This document shows, piece by piece, positions 51,697 through 60,319 of a stretch of 64,000 bases of DNA. The DNA comes from Aureimonas sp. Leaf324. GTDB taxonomy: Bacteria; Pseudomonadota; Alphaproteobacteria; Rhizobiales; Rhizobiaceae. The notes below the pieces were generated by a model. It saw nothing but the letters and a program-made list of their open reading frames with translations. It ran no database searches and had not been told where the DNA came from. How positions within the stretch are numbered: the stretch's first letter is position 1; each line of letters begins with the position of its first letter. The stretch lies in the NCBI RefSeq assembly GCF_001423245.1, contig NZ_LMOH01000025.1:207580-271579 (forward strand), written 5' to 3'. The position numbers were made by a program, and so were the translations under genes.

Positions 51697-52986
51697 TTAG
51701 TCTTTGAAAGGAAGGAGGCGCGCGAGGCGTTCGCGCCAGATTCGGCGGCGGTTCAGGCGTCGGCGCGCCGCCTCGACCGCGGCCACCGCGTCCGCGACTG
51801 CATCGCTCCGGACGCTGCCGACGCCGATCACCAGCGTTCCGAGCGCGAGCCGATCATGCCAGAGGCGGTTCATGATCCGATGGTCGGGCACCGTGCAGGA
51901 ATCAATGAGCGTCACATCAGGATCGGCGACCAGCGTCTCGGTTGCGAGAGCAGCAACGATCGCGCCGGGTCCGAACCGCTTCAGCTCCTCATTGTAGGCG
52001 GTCTTCCAGGCAACGGCGCGCTCCCTCGATTTCAGGACGACGAGGCTTGCGGCGGCGTCCGCTCCAACACGCAACGTGAAGACGCGCGCCTCGCCGCGTT
52101 CGGCCAGACCGTTGACAGCCTCGCGCGCGAAGGCCGCGCGGTGGCGGTCCATCAGGAGAGCGCTGCGACGCTGCCCCTTCCATCCCGACGCCTCGAGTTG
52201 CAGGAAATCCTCCAGCGCCGTGCGCACCGCCTCCGGCGTGCTCGCGCATTCGAAGGTGACCGGGCCGATCCCGGAAAGCTGCCGAAGGCGGCGGCGATGG
52301 TCGCGATGGCCCGACGATCCAAGCGCCCGACGAAGATAGGTCGATGGATCGCCGGCGGTGGCAGGCCGCAGGCACGCGCGCTGGGTTCGATCCGCCCAAG
52401 CGAAAGGAAGCTCGGCCTGACGGGCCGCCGCCATGAAAGCTGTGGCGAGTTCCCCGTCCACTGGGAGATCCGGCAGGACGAGGATGGGCGGAAGCCCATG
52501 TTCGGCCGCCTCCAAGGCATCGAAGAGGCTACGAGCCGTGCCGGCCGGATCGTCGCGATCGAGCGGCAGGGCGCCGAGCGGACCGAACGGATGCGTCCAG
52601 GCGCGCACCACGGAGCGACGCGACGGCCGCTGGAGGCGCTCCACCGAAAACGGCATCAGGAAGCGCAGGCGGCTTCGCCGCTCACCCTCGTCGCGCGCCA
52701 CCATCAGGCGGACATGGCGCTCGTCGAGACGCGGCATGGCGGGCGCGAGGAAGCGCGGCGTGAAGAAGACGTTGGGCTCGATCACGCGGTCTGCGAGATG
52801 CTCGAGTTCCTCGACGAGACCGAAGACGGCATGGGGATCGTAGATCGCGATCCGCCGGACATCCTCGCTGGCTTGGGTGGCCGCCGATCCATCCAGCGGC
52901 GGAGCCTCGAGGTGCTGGTGTATGGGAGCGCCCGGTCCGGCATCGCCGGCCCGATCGGCCGGTTTCGTCAGGGTCAGGTTCGCCAC
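51697..52986 (-). CDS. BioF2-like (GNAT/FemAB-type) acetyltransferase
   Basis: A 429-residue protein whose middle and C-terminal parts match the acetyltransferase domain PF13480 often called BioF2/CelD: GSSGHRDHRRRLRQLSGIGP, LEDFLQLEASGWKGQRRSAL and VVLKSRERAVAWKTAYNEEL. Such proteins often occur with cellulose or exopolysaccharide genes and are thought to acylate polymers or envelope components. The first codon is GTG. The N-terminal 90 residues are less conserved. The substrate is unknown. Confidence 0.8.
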   Translation of the reverse strand: MANLTLTKPADRAGDAGPGAPIHQHLEAPPLDGSAATQASEDVRRIAIYDPHAVFGLVEELEHLADRVIEPNVFFTPRFLAPAMPRLDERHVRLMVARDEGERRSRLRFLMPFSVERLQRPSRRSVVRAWTHPFGPLGALPLDRDDPAGTARSLFDALEAAEHGLPPILVLPDLPVDGELATAFMAAARQAELPFAWADRTQRACLRPATAGDPSTYLRRALGSSGHRDHRRRLRQLSGIGPVTFECASTPEAVRTALEDFLQLEASGWKGQRRSALLMDRHRAAFAREAVNGLAERGEARVFTLRVGADAAASLVVLKSRERAVAWKTAYNEELKRFGPGAIVAALATETLVADPDVTLIDSCTVPDHRIMNRLWHDRLALGTLVIGVGSVRSDAVADAVAAVEAARRRLNRRRIWRERLARLLPFKD

Positions 52987-53122
52987 GGTGCTTGCCTCAG
53001 TCTGGGGGTGGCGGATACGTGTCGCCCGCCGGTGTCCTGCCCACAGATCTAGAGTTTGCAGCTTAAACGTTGGTGTTCGTCACACAGGGTTTCGCGCGGA
53101 AGCGGTGGAAAACAGGGCCGGC

Positions 53123-53671
53123 TCAACCGGCAAAGCCGCCCTCGTCGAGAAACGCCGTCTCCTCGGGCGAGGTGTCCCGGCCAAGCACCGCGTTGCGATG
53201 GGGAAACCGGCCGAACCGTGCGACGATGTCGCGATGCTCCACCGCGAAGGGGACGTTCTCCTCGCCGATCTCGTTCATCCAGCGCACGCATTCGTCCTGG
53301 TCGGCGAGATTTTCCGAATGCATCAGCGGCATGGCGAAGAACTGGTTGATGTCCTCGCCGACGTGCCACTGATCGCCGCGGGCGAGCGCGGCCTTGGCGA
53401 TGGCGAGCGCCTTCTCGTCGGTCGCGAAGGCTTCCGGACGACCGCGGAACATATTGCGCGGGAACTGGTCGAGCAGGATCACGAGGGCCAGCGCCCCGTT
53501 CGGCTCCTCCGCCCAGTCGTCGAGTTCGCCGAGGGCCGCGCGTTCGTAGACGTCGCCGAACCGATGCGTGATCGTCTCGTCGAGCTCATCGTCCTTGACG
53601 AACCACCGCTCCGGGCCGAGATCGCGCCAGAAGTCGACGATGGTCTGGGGATCGATCGAGTAGTCGCTCAT
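53123..53671 (-). CDS. DUF924 family protein
   Basis: A 182-residue soluble helical protein, the usual DUF924 length. Typical stretches are IVDFWRDLGPERWFVKDDEL, LVILLDQFPRNMFRGRPEAF and the C-terminal EHRDIVARFGRFPHRNAVLG. The family resembles TPR proteins and has no settled biochemical role. The ATG at 53671 was chosen, giving MSDYSIDPQTIVDFW; upstream codons are Pro-rich and not family-like. It is divergent from the TusA-like gene, 29 bases apart. Confidence 0.88.
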   Translation of the reverse strand: MSDYSIDPQTIVDFWRDLGPERWFVKDDELDETITHRFGDVYERAALGELDDWAEEPNGALALVILLDQFPRNMFRGRPEAFATDEKALAIAKAALARGDQWHVGEDINQFFAMPLMHSENLADQDECVRWMNEIGEENVPFAVEHRDIVARFGRFPHRNAVLGRDTSPEETAFLDEGGFAG

Positions 53672-53700
53672 GAAACCGTTCGGCAGTTGGAGGAGGTCAG

Positions 53701-53988
53701 TTGGCGGAGCCGGAAGATAGGACGGCGGGGCTGTCTGCAAAAGGGCGAAACCCGACCGACAGTCTCGACCTTCGCGGATTGAAATGCCCGCTGCCGGCCC
53801 TGCGGACCGAGAAGGCGCTCGCCGTGGCTTCAGCGACCGTCGACCTCGTCGTGCTCGCCGACGATCCTCTCGCCCCGCTCGACATCGCGAATGTGTGCCG
53901 CAAGGGCGGCCATGCCCTCATCGCCGTGGAGCCGATCGAGACCGGCGGATGGGCGCTTCGGATCCGGACCGGGTCGACGGATCGCTAA
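53701..53988 (+). CDS. TusA/SirA-like sulphur carrier protein
   Basis: A 95-residue protein with the CPxP-type motif [19 protein letters not shown]; Cys29 would carry persulphide sulphur for tRNA thiolation or cofactor synthesis. It starts at a TTG with GGAGG at 53690-53694 correctly spaced. Its stop overlaps the convergent CobW stop by four bases. The N-terminal 20 residues are an extra tail compared with E. coli TusA (81 residues). Confidence 0.88.
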   Translation: MAEPEDRTAGLSAKGRNPTDSLDLRGLKCPLPALRTEKALAVASATVDLVVLADDPLAPLDIANVCRKGGHALIAVEPIETGGWALRIRTGSTDR

Positions 53989-55112
53989 AAACCGCGCGAC
54001 GACAGACTGAGCGGATTGTCGACGAGGGCGGCGCGATCCGGTGCGTCGATGCGCGGCGCGCGGGCGAAGGCGGCGAAGAGGTCGCGGATCACGCGCTCAT
54101 CGAGCCCCTCGCCGATCAGCACGAAGGCGGTGCGCGGCGCCTCGCCATCCGGCCAGGTCGCCAGGCGGACGGGCGGATGGAGATAGGTCCGCACGCCGTG
54201 CAGAACCAACGGGCGGCCCGGCGTCTCGACGGTCCAGACCACGGCCTTGAGGCGCAGGAGCCCCGCGCCGAACCGCGCCAACACGAGGTCGAGAAATCCT
54301 TCGGCATCGGCCTCCGTCATTGGCACGTCGTGCGTCAGCGACAGGGAGCGGATCGCGCCGTGCGCGGATCCGTGATCGCCGTGCGAGTGGTCGTGGCCGC
54401 AATGGGGATCGTGGCAGGCGTCCGTCTTGTGGGTCCCCGTCTCCTCTCCCAACCAGCGCGCCACGTCGGCGCGCCGCGTCGCGGGGTCGACGAGGCCGCA
54501 CCCGAAGAGTTCACCCGGGCCCGCGTCACCGACGGCGACAAGCGGCGCGCGCGCGTTGAGATGGCGGAGGGAATGCCGGAGCGCTGCGGTCTCGGGCGCG
54601 AGATCGCTCTTCGTCAGGACGAGGCGATCGGCGCAGGCAACCTGCCGCCGCGCTTCCAGCCGCTCGGCGAGCGACGCCGCCCCGCTCTGCGCGTCGACCA
54701 GCGTCACGACACCGTCGAGCGCGAAGTGCTGTACGAGGACAGGGTGGCCCATCAGGGAGGCGAGGATCGGCGTCGGGTCGGCTAGCCCGGTGGTCTCGAT
54801 CACGACGCGGCGGATCGCCCCGAGGCGACCGGTCTGCACGCGGTCCACGAGATCGGCGAGCGTGTCGACGAGATCGCCGCGCACCGTGCAGCAGATGCAG
54901 CCGTCGGACAGTTCGACGATCCCCTCGCCTGAGGATTCAACGAGAAGGTGGTCGAGGCCGACCGCCCCGAATTCGTTGACGATCACGACGGTATCGCGAA
55001 GCGCCGGATCGCGCAGGAGGCGGTTAAGAAGGGTCGTCTTGCCGCTGCCGAGAAACCCCGTCAGCACCGTGACGGGGACGGGACTTGGCAGGACGCCGGG
55101 CTGCGCGGTCAT
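53985..55112 (-). CDS. CobW/ZNG1-type metal-chaperone GTPase
   Basis: A 375-residue G3E GTPase. Walker A is [15 protein letters not shown], the metal site is DGCICCTVR, and LTKSD is the guanine specificity motif. A His-rich linker ([19 protein letters not shown], about 239-257) precedes the C-terminal CobW_C domain. Proteins of this kind deliver zinc (or cobalt) to client enzymes when metal is scarce. No cobalamin gene or Zur-type site is adjacent. It overlaps the D,D-carboxypeptidase gene by four bases, so the two are co-translated. Confidence 0.9.
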   Translation of the reverse strand: MTAQPGVLPSPVPVTVLTGFLGSGKTTLLNRLLRDPALRDTVVIVNEFGAVGLDHLLVESSGEGIVELSDGCICCTVRGDLVDTLADLVDRVQTGRLGAIRRVVIETTGLADPTPILASLMGHPVLVQHFALDGVVTLVDAQSGAASLAERLEARRQVACADRLVLTKSDLAPETAALRHSLRHLNARAPLVAVGDAGPGELFGCGLVDPATRRADVARWLGEETGTHKTDACHDPHCGHDHSHGDHGSAHGAIRSLSLTHDVPMTEADAEGFLDLVLARFGAGLLRLKAVVWTVETPGRPLVLHGVRTYLHPPVRLATWPDGEAPRTAFVLIGEGLDERVIRDLFAAFARAPRIDAPDRAALVDNPLSLSSRGF

Positions 55113-56335
55113 TCTGCGCCCGTAGCGGGCGTCTCGGCTCCTTCGGCGGCAGCCGCGGCCGGCGAGGCGGGATGCTCCGCACCGGCGTCCGAGCCGACGG
55201 GCAGTTCGCCCTCGAAGCCCGGCTCGCCGGGGCGCGCCGGGCGCCAGGTCGGAACCGGGATGCCATAGGCCGCGATCACGCGCGTGCCGGCCTCGACACC
55301 GGGCGCCGCAGCGGCGCTGCCGAGGTCGACAGGAAAGGCGACGGCCGGCCGCTGGAGGTCGGTCATGTAGGGCGAGCCGAACGTGTCCTCGCGCTTGTCC
55401 TCTTCCTGCCGCTCGTTCGCGCGGGCCGTTCGTCCCTTGGGCGAGCAGATCTCCTCGCTGATGTCGGCGGGCGGACCGCTCGACGCGGGCAGATCCGTCA
55501 CCGTGTCGCGGATCGAGCGCGGATTGGTGTTGAAGCCGTTTTCGAGGATTTCGGCGGCGGTGCGCTCGCGCACGATCGGGCCTTCAGCACCAAGCACAAC
55601 GGCAATCAGCGTGCGATTGTCGCGCGTGGCGGAGGCGACGAGATTGAAGCCCGCGGCGCAGATATACCCGGTCTTCATGCCGTCGGCACCGTTGTAGCGA
55701 CCGAGAAGCCCGTTGTGGTTCTTCATTGTCCCCTTGCCGACAGCGATCGCCTCGGTGGCGAAGTAGTTGCTGAACTCGGGGAACTCCTTGCGTAGCGCGA
55801 CGCCGAGGATCGCCAGATCCTTGGCGCTGGAATACTGGCCGGGCGCCGGCAGGCCGTTCGGATTGACGAAATGCGTGTCCTTCATGCCGAGCGCGGCCGC
55901 CTCGGCGTTCATCCGCTCGACGAAGGTCTCCATCGATCCTTTGCCGAGCGTCTGGCCGATCGCGTAGGTCACGTCGTTGGCCGACTTCACCAGCATCATG
56001 CGCAGCGCCATATCGAGACGCATCACGGAACCGGCAGGATAGGCCATCTTGGAGGGCGGCTCGGCGGCGGCCGCGCGCGACATGACGACCGGCGTGTCGA
56101 GCGAGACCTCCTGCGACTTCAGAGCCTTCAGCGCGACGTAAGTCGTCATCAGCTTGGTGGTCGAGGCCGGATACCAGCGCTGCGTGGCGTTGTTCTCCGA
56201 CAGCACCTTGCCGGTCGCGACGTCCACCACGATCGTGTTCATGGCCTCGGCCGGCCCCGCCATGATAGCCGCAGTGCTCAAGCCCAGAAGAACGGCAAGC
56301 GCGCGGATCGACGGCAGCGGACGGATGATTGTCAT
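55109..56335 (-). CDS. D-alanyl-D-alanine carboxypeptidase (PBP5/6-like, S11)
   Basis: A 408-residue exported enzyme that trims the terminal D-Ala of peptidoglycan pentapeptides. Signal peptide about 1-31; active-site motifs Ser58-x-x-Lys61 (ASTTK), Ser118-Ala-Asn120 and Lys221-Thr-Gly223. The C-terminus (about 300-408) is Ala/Pro/Glu-rich and lacks an obvious amphipathic membrane anchor, unlike E. coli PBP5. The ATG at 56335 opens the signal peptide directly. It precedes cobW in a two-gene operon. Confidence 0.92.
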   Translation of the reverse strand: MTIIRPLPSIRALAVLLGLSTAAIMAGPAEAMNTIVVDVATGKVLSENNATQRWYPASTTKLMTTYVALKALKSQEVSLDTPVVMSRAAAAEPPSKMAYPAGSVMRLDMALRMMLVKSANDVTYAIGQTLGKGSMETFVERMNAEAAALGMKDTHFVNPNGLPAPGQYSSAKDLAILGVALRKEFPEFSNYFATEAIAVGKGTMKNHNGLLGRYNGADGMKTGYICAAGFNLVASATRDNRTLIAVVLGAEGPIVRERTAAEILENGFNTNPRSIRDTVTDLPASSGPPADISEEICSPKGRTARANERQEEDKREDTFGSPYMTDLQRPAVAFPVDLGSAAAAPGVEAGTRVIAAYGIPVPTWRPARPGEPGFEGELPVGSDAGAEHPASPAAAAAEGAETPATGAE

Positions 56336-56470
56336 GGGACCCTTCTCGCGGAAGCGCGAAGACGCTTTGCGTTCTCTTCGCACCTGCGTTCATATCATGG
56401 CAAGGTGATTCCAGACCTCCTTCTGGCGGGCGAATTCCGCCTTTTGATGGCGCGAGACCGAAAGATATCG

Positions 56471-57637
56471 ATGCTCCTCGTTCCCGAGATCGCGGCAGGC
56501 GCCGCCGACATCGCCGATTGGCGCCGGACGCTCCATGCGATGCCGGAAATCCTCTACGACCTGCCCGAGACGGCCGCGTTCGTCGCCGAGAAGCTTCGGG
56601 AGTTCGGCTGCGACGAGGTGGTAACGGGCATCGGACGGACGGGAGTCGTCGGGATCGTCACAGGCCGTCTCGGCGAGGGGGGCCGCACGGTCGGTCTCCG
56701 GGCCGACATGGACGCCCTGCCGATCGCGGAAGCGACGCCCCACCCCTATGCCTCGCGCCGACCGGGCGCAATGCATGCCTGCGGTCACGACGGACACATG
56801 GCGATGCTGCTCGGCGCCGCCCGCCACCTCTGCCGCACCCGCGCCTTCCGGGGTCATGTCGCCTTCGTGTTCCAGCCCGCCGAGGAAGGGGGCGCAGGGG
56901 CGCTGGCGATGATCGAGGACGGGCTGATGGAGCGCTTCGGCATCGAGGCGGTCTACGGGATGCACAATCTGCCGGGCTTGCCGGTCGGGCAGATCGCGCT
57001 GCGCCCCGGCCCGATCATGGCGGCGACCGACGAGTTCGAGATCGCCATCCGCGGCAAGGCCAGCCATGCCGCTCTTCCCCACGAAGGCGCCGATCCGATC
57101 CTGGCGGGCGCGGCCCTTGTCCAGGCGCTGCAGCAGATTTCGGCGCGCAACGTCGACCCCCTGGACTCGCTCGTCCTTTCGGTCACGCGCTTCCATTCCG
57201 GTTTCGCCCGCAACATCATCCCGGACGAAGCGCAGGTCTCCGGCACCGTGCGCTCGCTGACGGCAGCGTCGCAGGATCTCGCCGAGCGCCGGATCGAGGC
57301 GATCGCAAAAGGGGTCGCCGCCGCGCACGGCGCGAGCGCCAGCGTCGTCTACAAGCGGAACTATCCGGTAACGGTGAACGATATCAGAGAAGCCGCCTTC
57401 TGCGCCGCGGTCGCGGCGGACGTTTGCGGTGCGGGTGCGGTCGATGCCGCGGCACCGCCACTGATGGCGGCCGAGGACTTTTCCTACATGCTGGAAGCGC
57501 GGCCCGGCGCCTTCGTCTTTCTCGGCAACGGGGCGAGTGCCGGGCTCCACAATCCCGGCTACGACTTCGACGATACCGCGATCCCGTTCGGCTCGTCCTA
57601 CTGGGTCCGGCTCGTGGAGCGCGCGCTCGCCAACTGA
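56471..57637 (+). CDS. M20 family amidohydrolase (hippurate hydrolase/HipO-like)
   Basis: A 388-residue metal-dependent amidohydrolase. Metal ligands are in HACGHDGHMAML, PAEEGGAGAL, the YGMHNLPGLP segment and the C-terminal LHNPGYDFDD. The dimerisation domain begins near ATDEFEIAIRGKASHAALPH. Such enzymes remove acyl groups from N-acyl-amino acids or auxin conjugates. The ATG at 56471 (MLLVPEIAAGAADIADWRR) matches the usual family N-terminus; an ATG at 56447 is possible. A hairpin spans its stop codon. Confidence 0.92.
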   Translation: MLLVPEIAAGAADIADWRRTLHAMPEILYDLPETAAFVAEKLREFGCDEVVTGIGRTGVVGIVTGRLGEGGRTVGLRADMDALPIAEATPHPYASRRPGAMHACGHDGHMAMLLGAARHLCRTRAFRGHVAFVFQPAEEGGAGALAMIEDGLMERFGIEAVYGMHNLPGLPVGQIALRPGPIMAATDEFEIAIRGKASHAALPHEGADPILAGAALVQALQQISARNVDPLDSLVLSVTRFHSGFARNIIPDEAQVSGTVRSLTAASQDLAERRIEAIAKGVAAAHGASASVVYKRNYPVTVNDIREAAFCAAVAADVCGAGAVDAAAPPLMAAEDFSYMLEARPGAFVFLGNGASAGLHNPGYDFDDTAIPFGSSYWVRLVERALAN

Positions 57638-57646
57638 GGCGAGCGC
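57623..57646. terminator. Hairpin spanning the amidohydrolase stop codon
   Basis: GCGCTCGCC (57623-57631) and GGCGAGCGC (57638-57646) form a 9-base stem with loop AACTGA, which includes the TGA stop. It lies between convergent genes and may stop transcription from both sides. Confidence 0.5.
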
Positions 57647-57656
57647 CCGACCGTCC

Positions 57657-58028
57657 TCAATTGTCGCGGCCGGGCGCCAGGGCGTCGATCAGAAGACGCA
57701 GGCGGTGGCGGATCTCGCCATCCGGAATCCGGCCGAGAGCCAGCGACGACTGGACGACTTCGGGGCTCGGCGTCGCCGCCTCGTCCGTTTCGCCCTGCGA
57801 GGTCAGCCCCTCGAAAAAGAAGGTCGGGCTGATCTCGAACAGCTGCGAGATCCGATAGAGCGTCGCGGCGCTGATCCGGTTGCTGCCGGTCTCGTATTTC
57901 TGAATCTGCTGGTAGGTCACGCCGATCTGGCGGCCGAGTTCTTCCAGCGACAGGCGCCGGGATGTGCGCACCAGGCGCAACCGGGCACCGACGTGGACGT
58001 CGATCGGATCTCGCTCATTCTTCGTCAT
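57657..58028 (-). CDS. PraR-like XRE-family regulator
   Basis: A 123-residue protein with an N-terminal helix-turn-helix (about 12-72; LSLEELGRQIGVTYQQIQKY, then ETGSNRISAATLYRIS) and a short C-terminal tail (PDGEIRHRLRLLIDAL). The DPIDVHVGARLRLVR start and FFFEGL end of the HTH match rhizobial PraR/PhrR2-type regulators, which repress quorum sensing, attachment and biofilm genes. The ATG at 58028 is used; a GTG at 58034 would add two residues. An inverted repeat upstream is a candidate self-operator. Confidence 0.85.
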   Translation of the reverse strand: MTKNERDPIDVHVGARLRLVRTSRRLSLEELGRQIGVTYQQIQKYETGSNRISAATLYRISQLFEISPTFFFEGLTSQGETDEAATPSPEVVQSSLALGRIPDGEIRHRLRLLIDALAPGRDN

Positions 58029-58133
58029 CGTCACGAAAATGCACCTGCTACAGGATGGACCGGGAAACGGTCCATCAGGAACTCAACCCAACCACTTGAG
58101 CACTAGATTGTAGCCCACCAACAATCAACACTC

Positions 58134-58154
58134 TTGCGTACCATTAATACGCAA
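58134..58154. promoter_or_regulatory. Inverted repeat TTGCGTA-N7-TACGCAA
   Basis: Perfect 7-base arms (58134-58140, 58148-58154) with an AT-rich 7-base spacer, in the AT-rich region upstream of the PraR-like gene. A TACAAT hexamer on the minus strand at about 58112 could be its -10 box. Operator function is inference. Confidence 0.45.
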
Positions 58155-58193
58155 ATCTGCGTTGCGCGAATCCGATACTCGGTCCCGGATCCT

Positions 58194-59534
58194 TCAGGCG
58201 ACCGTCCGGCCCTTGGGCAGGAGGTGCAACCCGGCGACGGCGAGCCACGTCGTCATCCAGACAGGATTTCCCCGAGCAAACAAGAAGGATTCGAGAAATG
58301 CGTTGAGGAGGGTGAACGCGAGAACCATCAGGAAGAAGTCCGCAACCCTCGTGGCGGCAGGGCCTTGCGACCCGATGCGTACGAAATCGACCAAGGGCAG
58401 GATGACGAGGACGACGATCCCGAATCCGAGCCCCGGCCAGCCCAGCGCGATCGCAAGATCGAGATAACCATTGTGCGCGTTGACGATGCCGCGCGGATCC
58501 CAGCTCGAGCCGAACGGCGGTTCGGCATGGCGCACCACCGGCGTCGACCAGAACGCCTCGAACCCCGTGCCCGTCCAGGCCTGGGGTCCCAGCGCGTGGA
58601 TGGCGAAACGCCAGAGGTCGAGACGCCCCGTGAAGGTCGTCCCCGGCACGGCCCATTGCAGAAGGTCGTAAAGAACTGGCGACAGGACGGTGCCAAGCGT
58701 CATCAGCGCAAAGCCCGCGAGGACGAGACCGAGCACGATCACCGGCAGCCGACGCCCGCCGAAGACGCGTCCCGCAAAAATTAGGCCGGCCACCAGCGGC
58801 AGGAGGCCGAGCGTCGTCTTCGATCCGGTCTTGAGAACGAAGAACGCCGAAAGCAGCGCGATCGCGACACCGGTCACCCATTGCCCGCTGCGCACGAGAT
58901 AGAGCCCTGCGAAGCACAGGGCGGCCATGACCGGTCCTGCGACGTTCTTATGGGAGTAGATGCCGCGCCAGAGACCAATATTGGCGGCTTCCAGCGCCTC
59001 GTTGTGGATCGCCGCCGAGGGCATCAGCACGATGCCGGCATAGGACAGGCCCAGCACCACGAGGGCCGTCACCGTCAGCGCGAAGCGGAAGGCCCGCTCG
59101 TCCGGCACGAGACAGAGTGCGCCGGTCATCGCGAGCATCGCAGCCAGCGAGAACACCACCGCGCGGAACGACGCGTCGGGCCAGATCGACTGGGTCGACG
59201 AGAGGAGAAGGATCAGCGCCATCACGACCCAGGCGGGACGCAGAAGCCGCATCGCGACCGGGCGGGGCGTGATGCAGAGATGGATCAGAAGGGCTGCGAG
59301 ACCGAGGCCGCCATATCCCAACTGGTTGGTGATGTTCCCCGACCCCGCCGGCCCCACAAACACCGCCTGATAGGGCTCGAAGGTCACGAGGAGCAGCGTC
59401 AGGATCAGGGCCGCGAGGGCTGTGCAAAGCGCTCGTCCCTCGGCGGCATTCCACCACGGCGCGGCATCCGACGCTGCACCGAGGGCGGCGGCCGGGCGCG
59501 TGGGTCCGAGGCGAAGGGTCGAGAGGTGACGCAT
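58194..59534 (-). CDS. O-antigen ligase family membrane protein (ExoQ-like)
   Basis: A 446-residue protein with about twelve membrane segments. The family motif is near the C-terminus in DPRGIVNAHNGYLDLAIALG, and YSHKNVAGPVMAALCFAGLY resembles the conserved NxxG segment of ExoQ polymerases. It is 8 kb from the exopolysaccharide locus, next to a PraR-like regulator, and is a third member of the family in the window. The ATG at 59534 was preferred to a TTG three codons upstream. It could polymerise a separate polysaccharide. Confidence 0.86.
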   Translation of the reverse strand: MRHLSTLRLGPTRPAAALGAASDAAPWWNAAEGRALCTALAALILTLLLVTFEPYQAVFVGPAGSGNITNQLGYGGLGLAALLIHLCITPRPVAMRLLRPAWVVMALILLLSSTQSIWPDASFRAVVFSLAAMLAMTGALCLVPDERAFRFALTVTALVVLGLSYAGIVLMPSAAIHNEALEAANIGLWRGIYSHKNVAGPVMAALCFAGLYLVRSGQWVTGVAIALLSAFFVLKTGSKTTLGLLPLVAGLIFAGRVFGGRRLPVIVLGLVLAGFALMTLGTVLSPVLYDLLQWAVPGTTFTGRLDLWRFAIHALGPQAWTGTGFEAFWSTPVVRHAEPPFGSSWDPRGIVNAHNGYLDLAIALGWPGLGFGIVVLVILPLVDFVRIGSQGPAATRVADFFLMVLAFTLLNAFLESFLFARGNPVWMTTWLAVAGLHLLPKGRTVA

Positions 59535-59603
59535 CACCCGCAATCATCGCCTCGGACGCTGAAAGTCGCGTTAAGGCCCTGTCATCCGAGCGATCATCTC
59601 GGA

Positions 59604-59822
59604 TCAGTCTGTGCGCCCGGCCGCATCGGCGCGTTCGATGTCGCCGGGGAGGTGGCCCGGCCCCTCCTCGGGATCGGGCTCCACCGGAACGGGCGTATCA
59701 GCGGGCTCGCGGATCTCGTCCGGCTCCACCATGGGCTCGGGCGGCTCGCCCATCGGCAGGGGGCCGTCGGGCGGGCCGGGATCGCGGCCCGGCCCGGTCG
59801 GAACGTCTTCGATGTTGGACAT
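59604..59822 (-). CDS. Small acidic proline-rich protein
   Basis: A 72-residue protein composed mostly of Pro, Glu, Asp and Gly (EPPEPMVEPDEIREPADTPV), predicted disordered, with no signal or domain. AAGGAG eight bases before the ATG at 59822 is one of the best ribosome binding sites in the window, which argues for a real gene. Function unknown. Confidence 0.6.
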   Translation of the reverse strand: MSNIEDVPTGPGRDPGPPDGPLPMGEPPEPMVEPDEIREPADTPVPVEPDPEEGPGHLPGDIERADAAGRTD

Positions 59823-59895
59823 GGCGTTTCTCCTTGTCGAATTCGACGGAGAACCGCCGGTCCGTTCCGGCGTTCCAAGGCTCGCGAAAACGCGA

Positions 59896-60150
59896 TCAGT
59901 TCTGGGGCTTGGCGTCCGCCTCGTCCTCGTCCTCTTCCTCCTCGCCGAAGGGGAAGGACTCGACCATCTGCTCGACGTCCTCGTAGATCTCGTCGAGGAA
60001 CTCCATGGCGCCGTCGGCGTCCTCGCTACCCTGCGTGACCAGCATGGCAAGCTGGATCTTCAGGACGTTGGCGACGTCGTCGAGCTCCATGCCCTGGAAG
60101 AGGGTCGAGATCTTCTCGGAGATTTCGTCGGTCTGGGCGTCGGTCAGCAT
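59896..60150 (-). CDS. Small acidic helical protein with poly-Glu tail
   Basis: An 84-residue protein, MLTDAQTDEISEKISTLFQG at the start, helical through the middle, and a strongly acidic end (FPFGEEEEDEDEADAKP). AGGAGAG precedes the ATG at 60150. The frame is open upstream but loses protein-like composition. It lies in the same direction as the indolepyruvate oxidoreductase gene, 169 bases after its stop. No family recognised. Confidence 0.65.
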   Translation of the reverse strand: MLTDAQTDEISEKISTLFQGMELDDVANVLKIQLAMLVTQGSEDADGAMEFLDEIYEDVEQMVESFPFGEEEEDEDEADAKPQN

Positions 60151-60319
60151 GCTGTGCTCTCCTGTTTGCGGGAAGGAGACGAGTGCGGATGCCTCGTGGT
60201 TCCCCCGGAATGCGCCCAAGCGGGGCATGCCACCGCAAAGGCGCGTTCCGCGCTTCGTCGCGCCCTCCGCTCCTAGCACGGAACGATGACGGGTGAAGCG
60301 TACCCCATCGCCCCGATCC

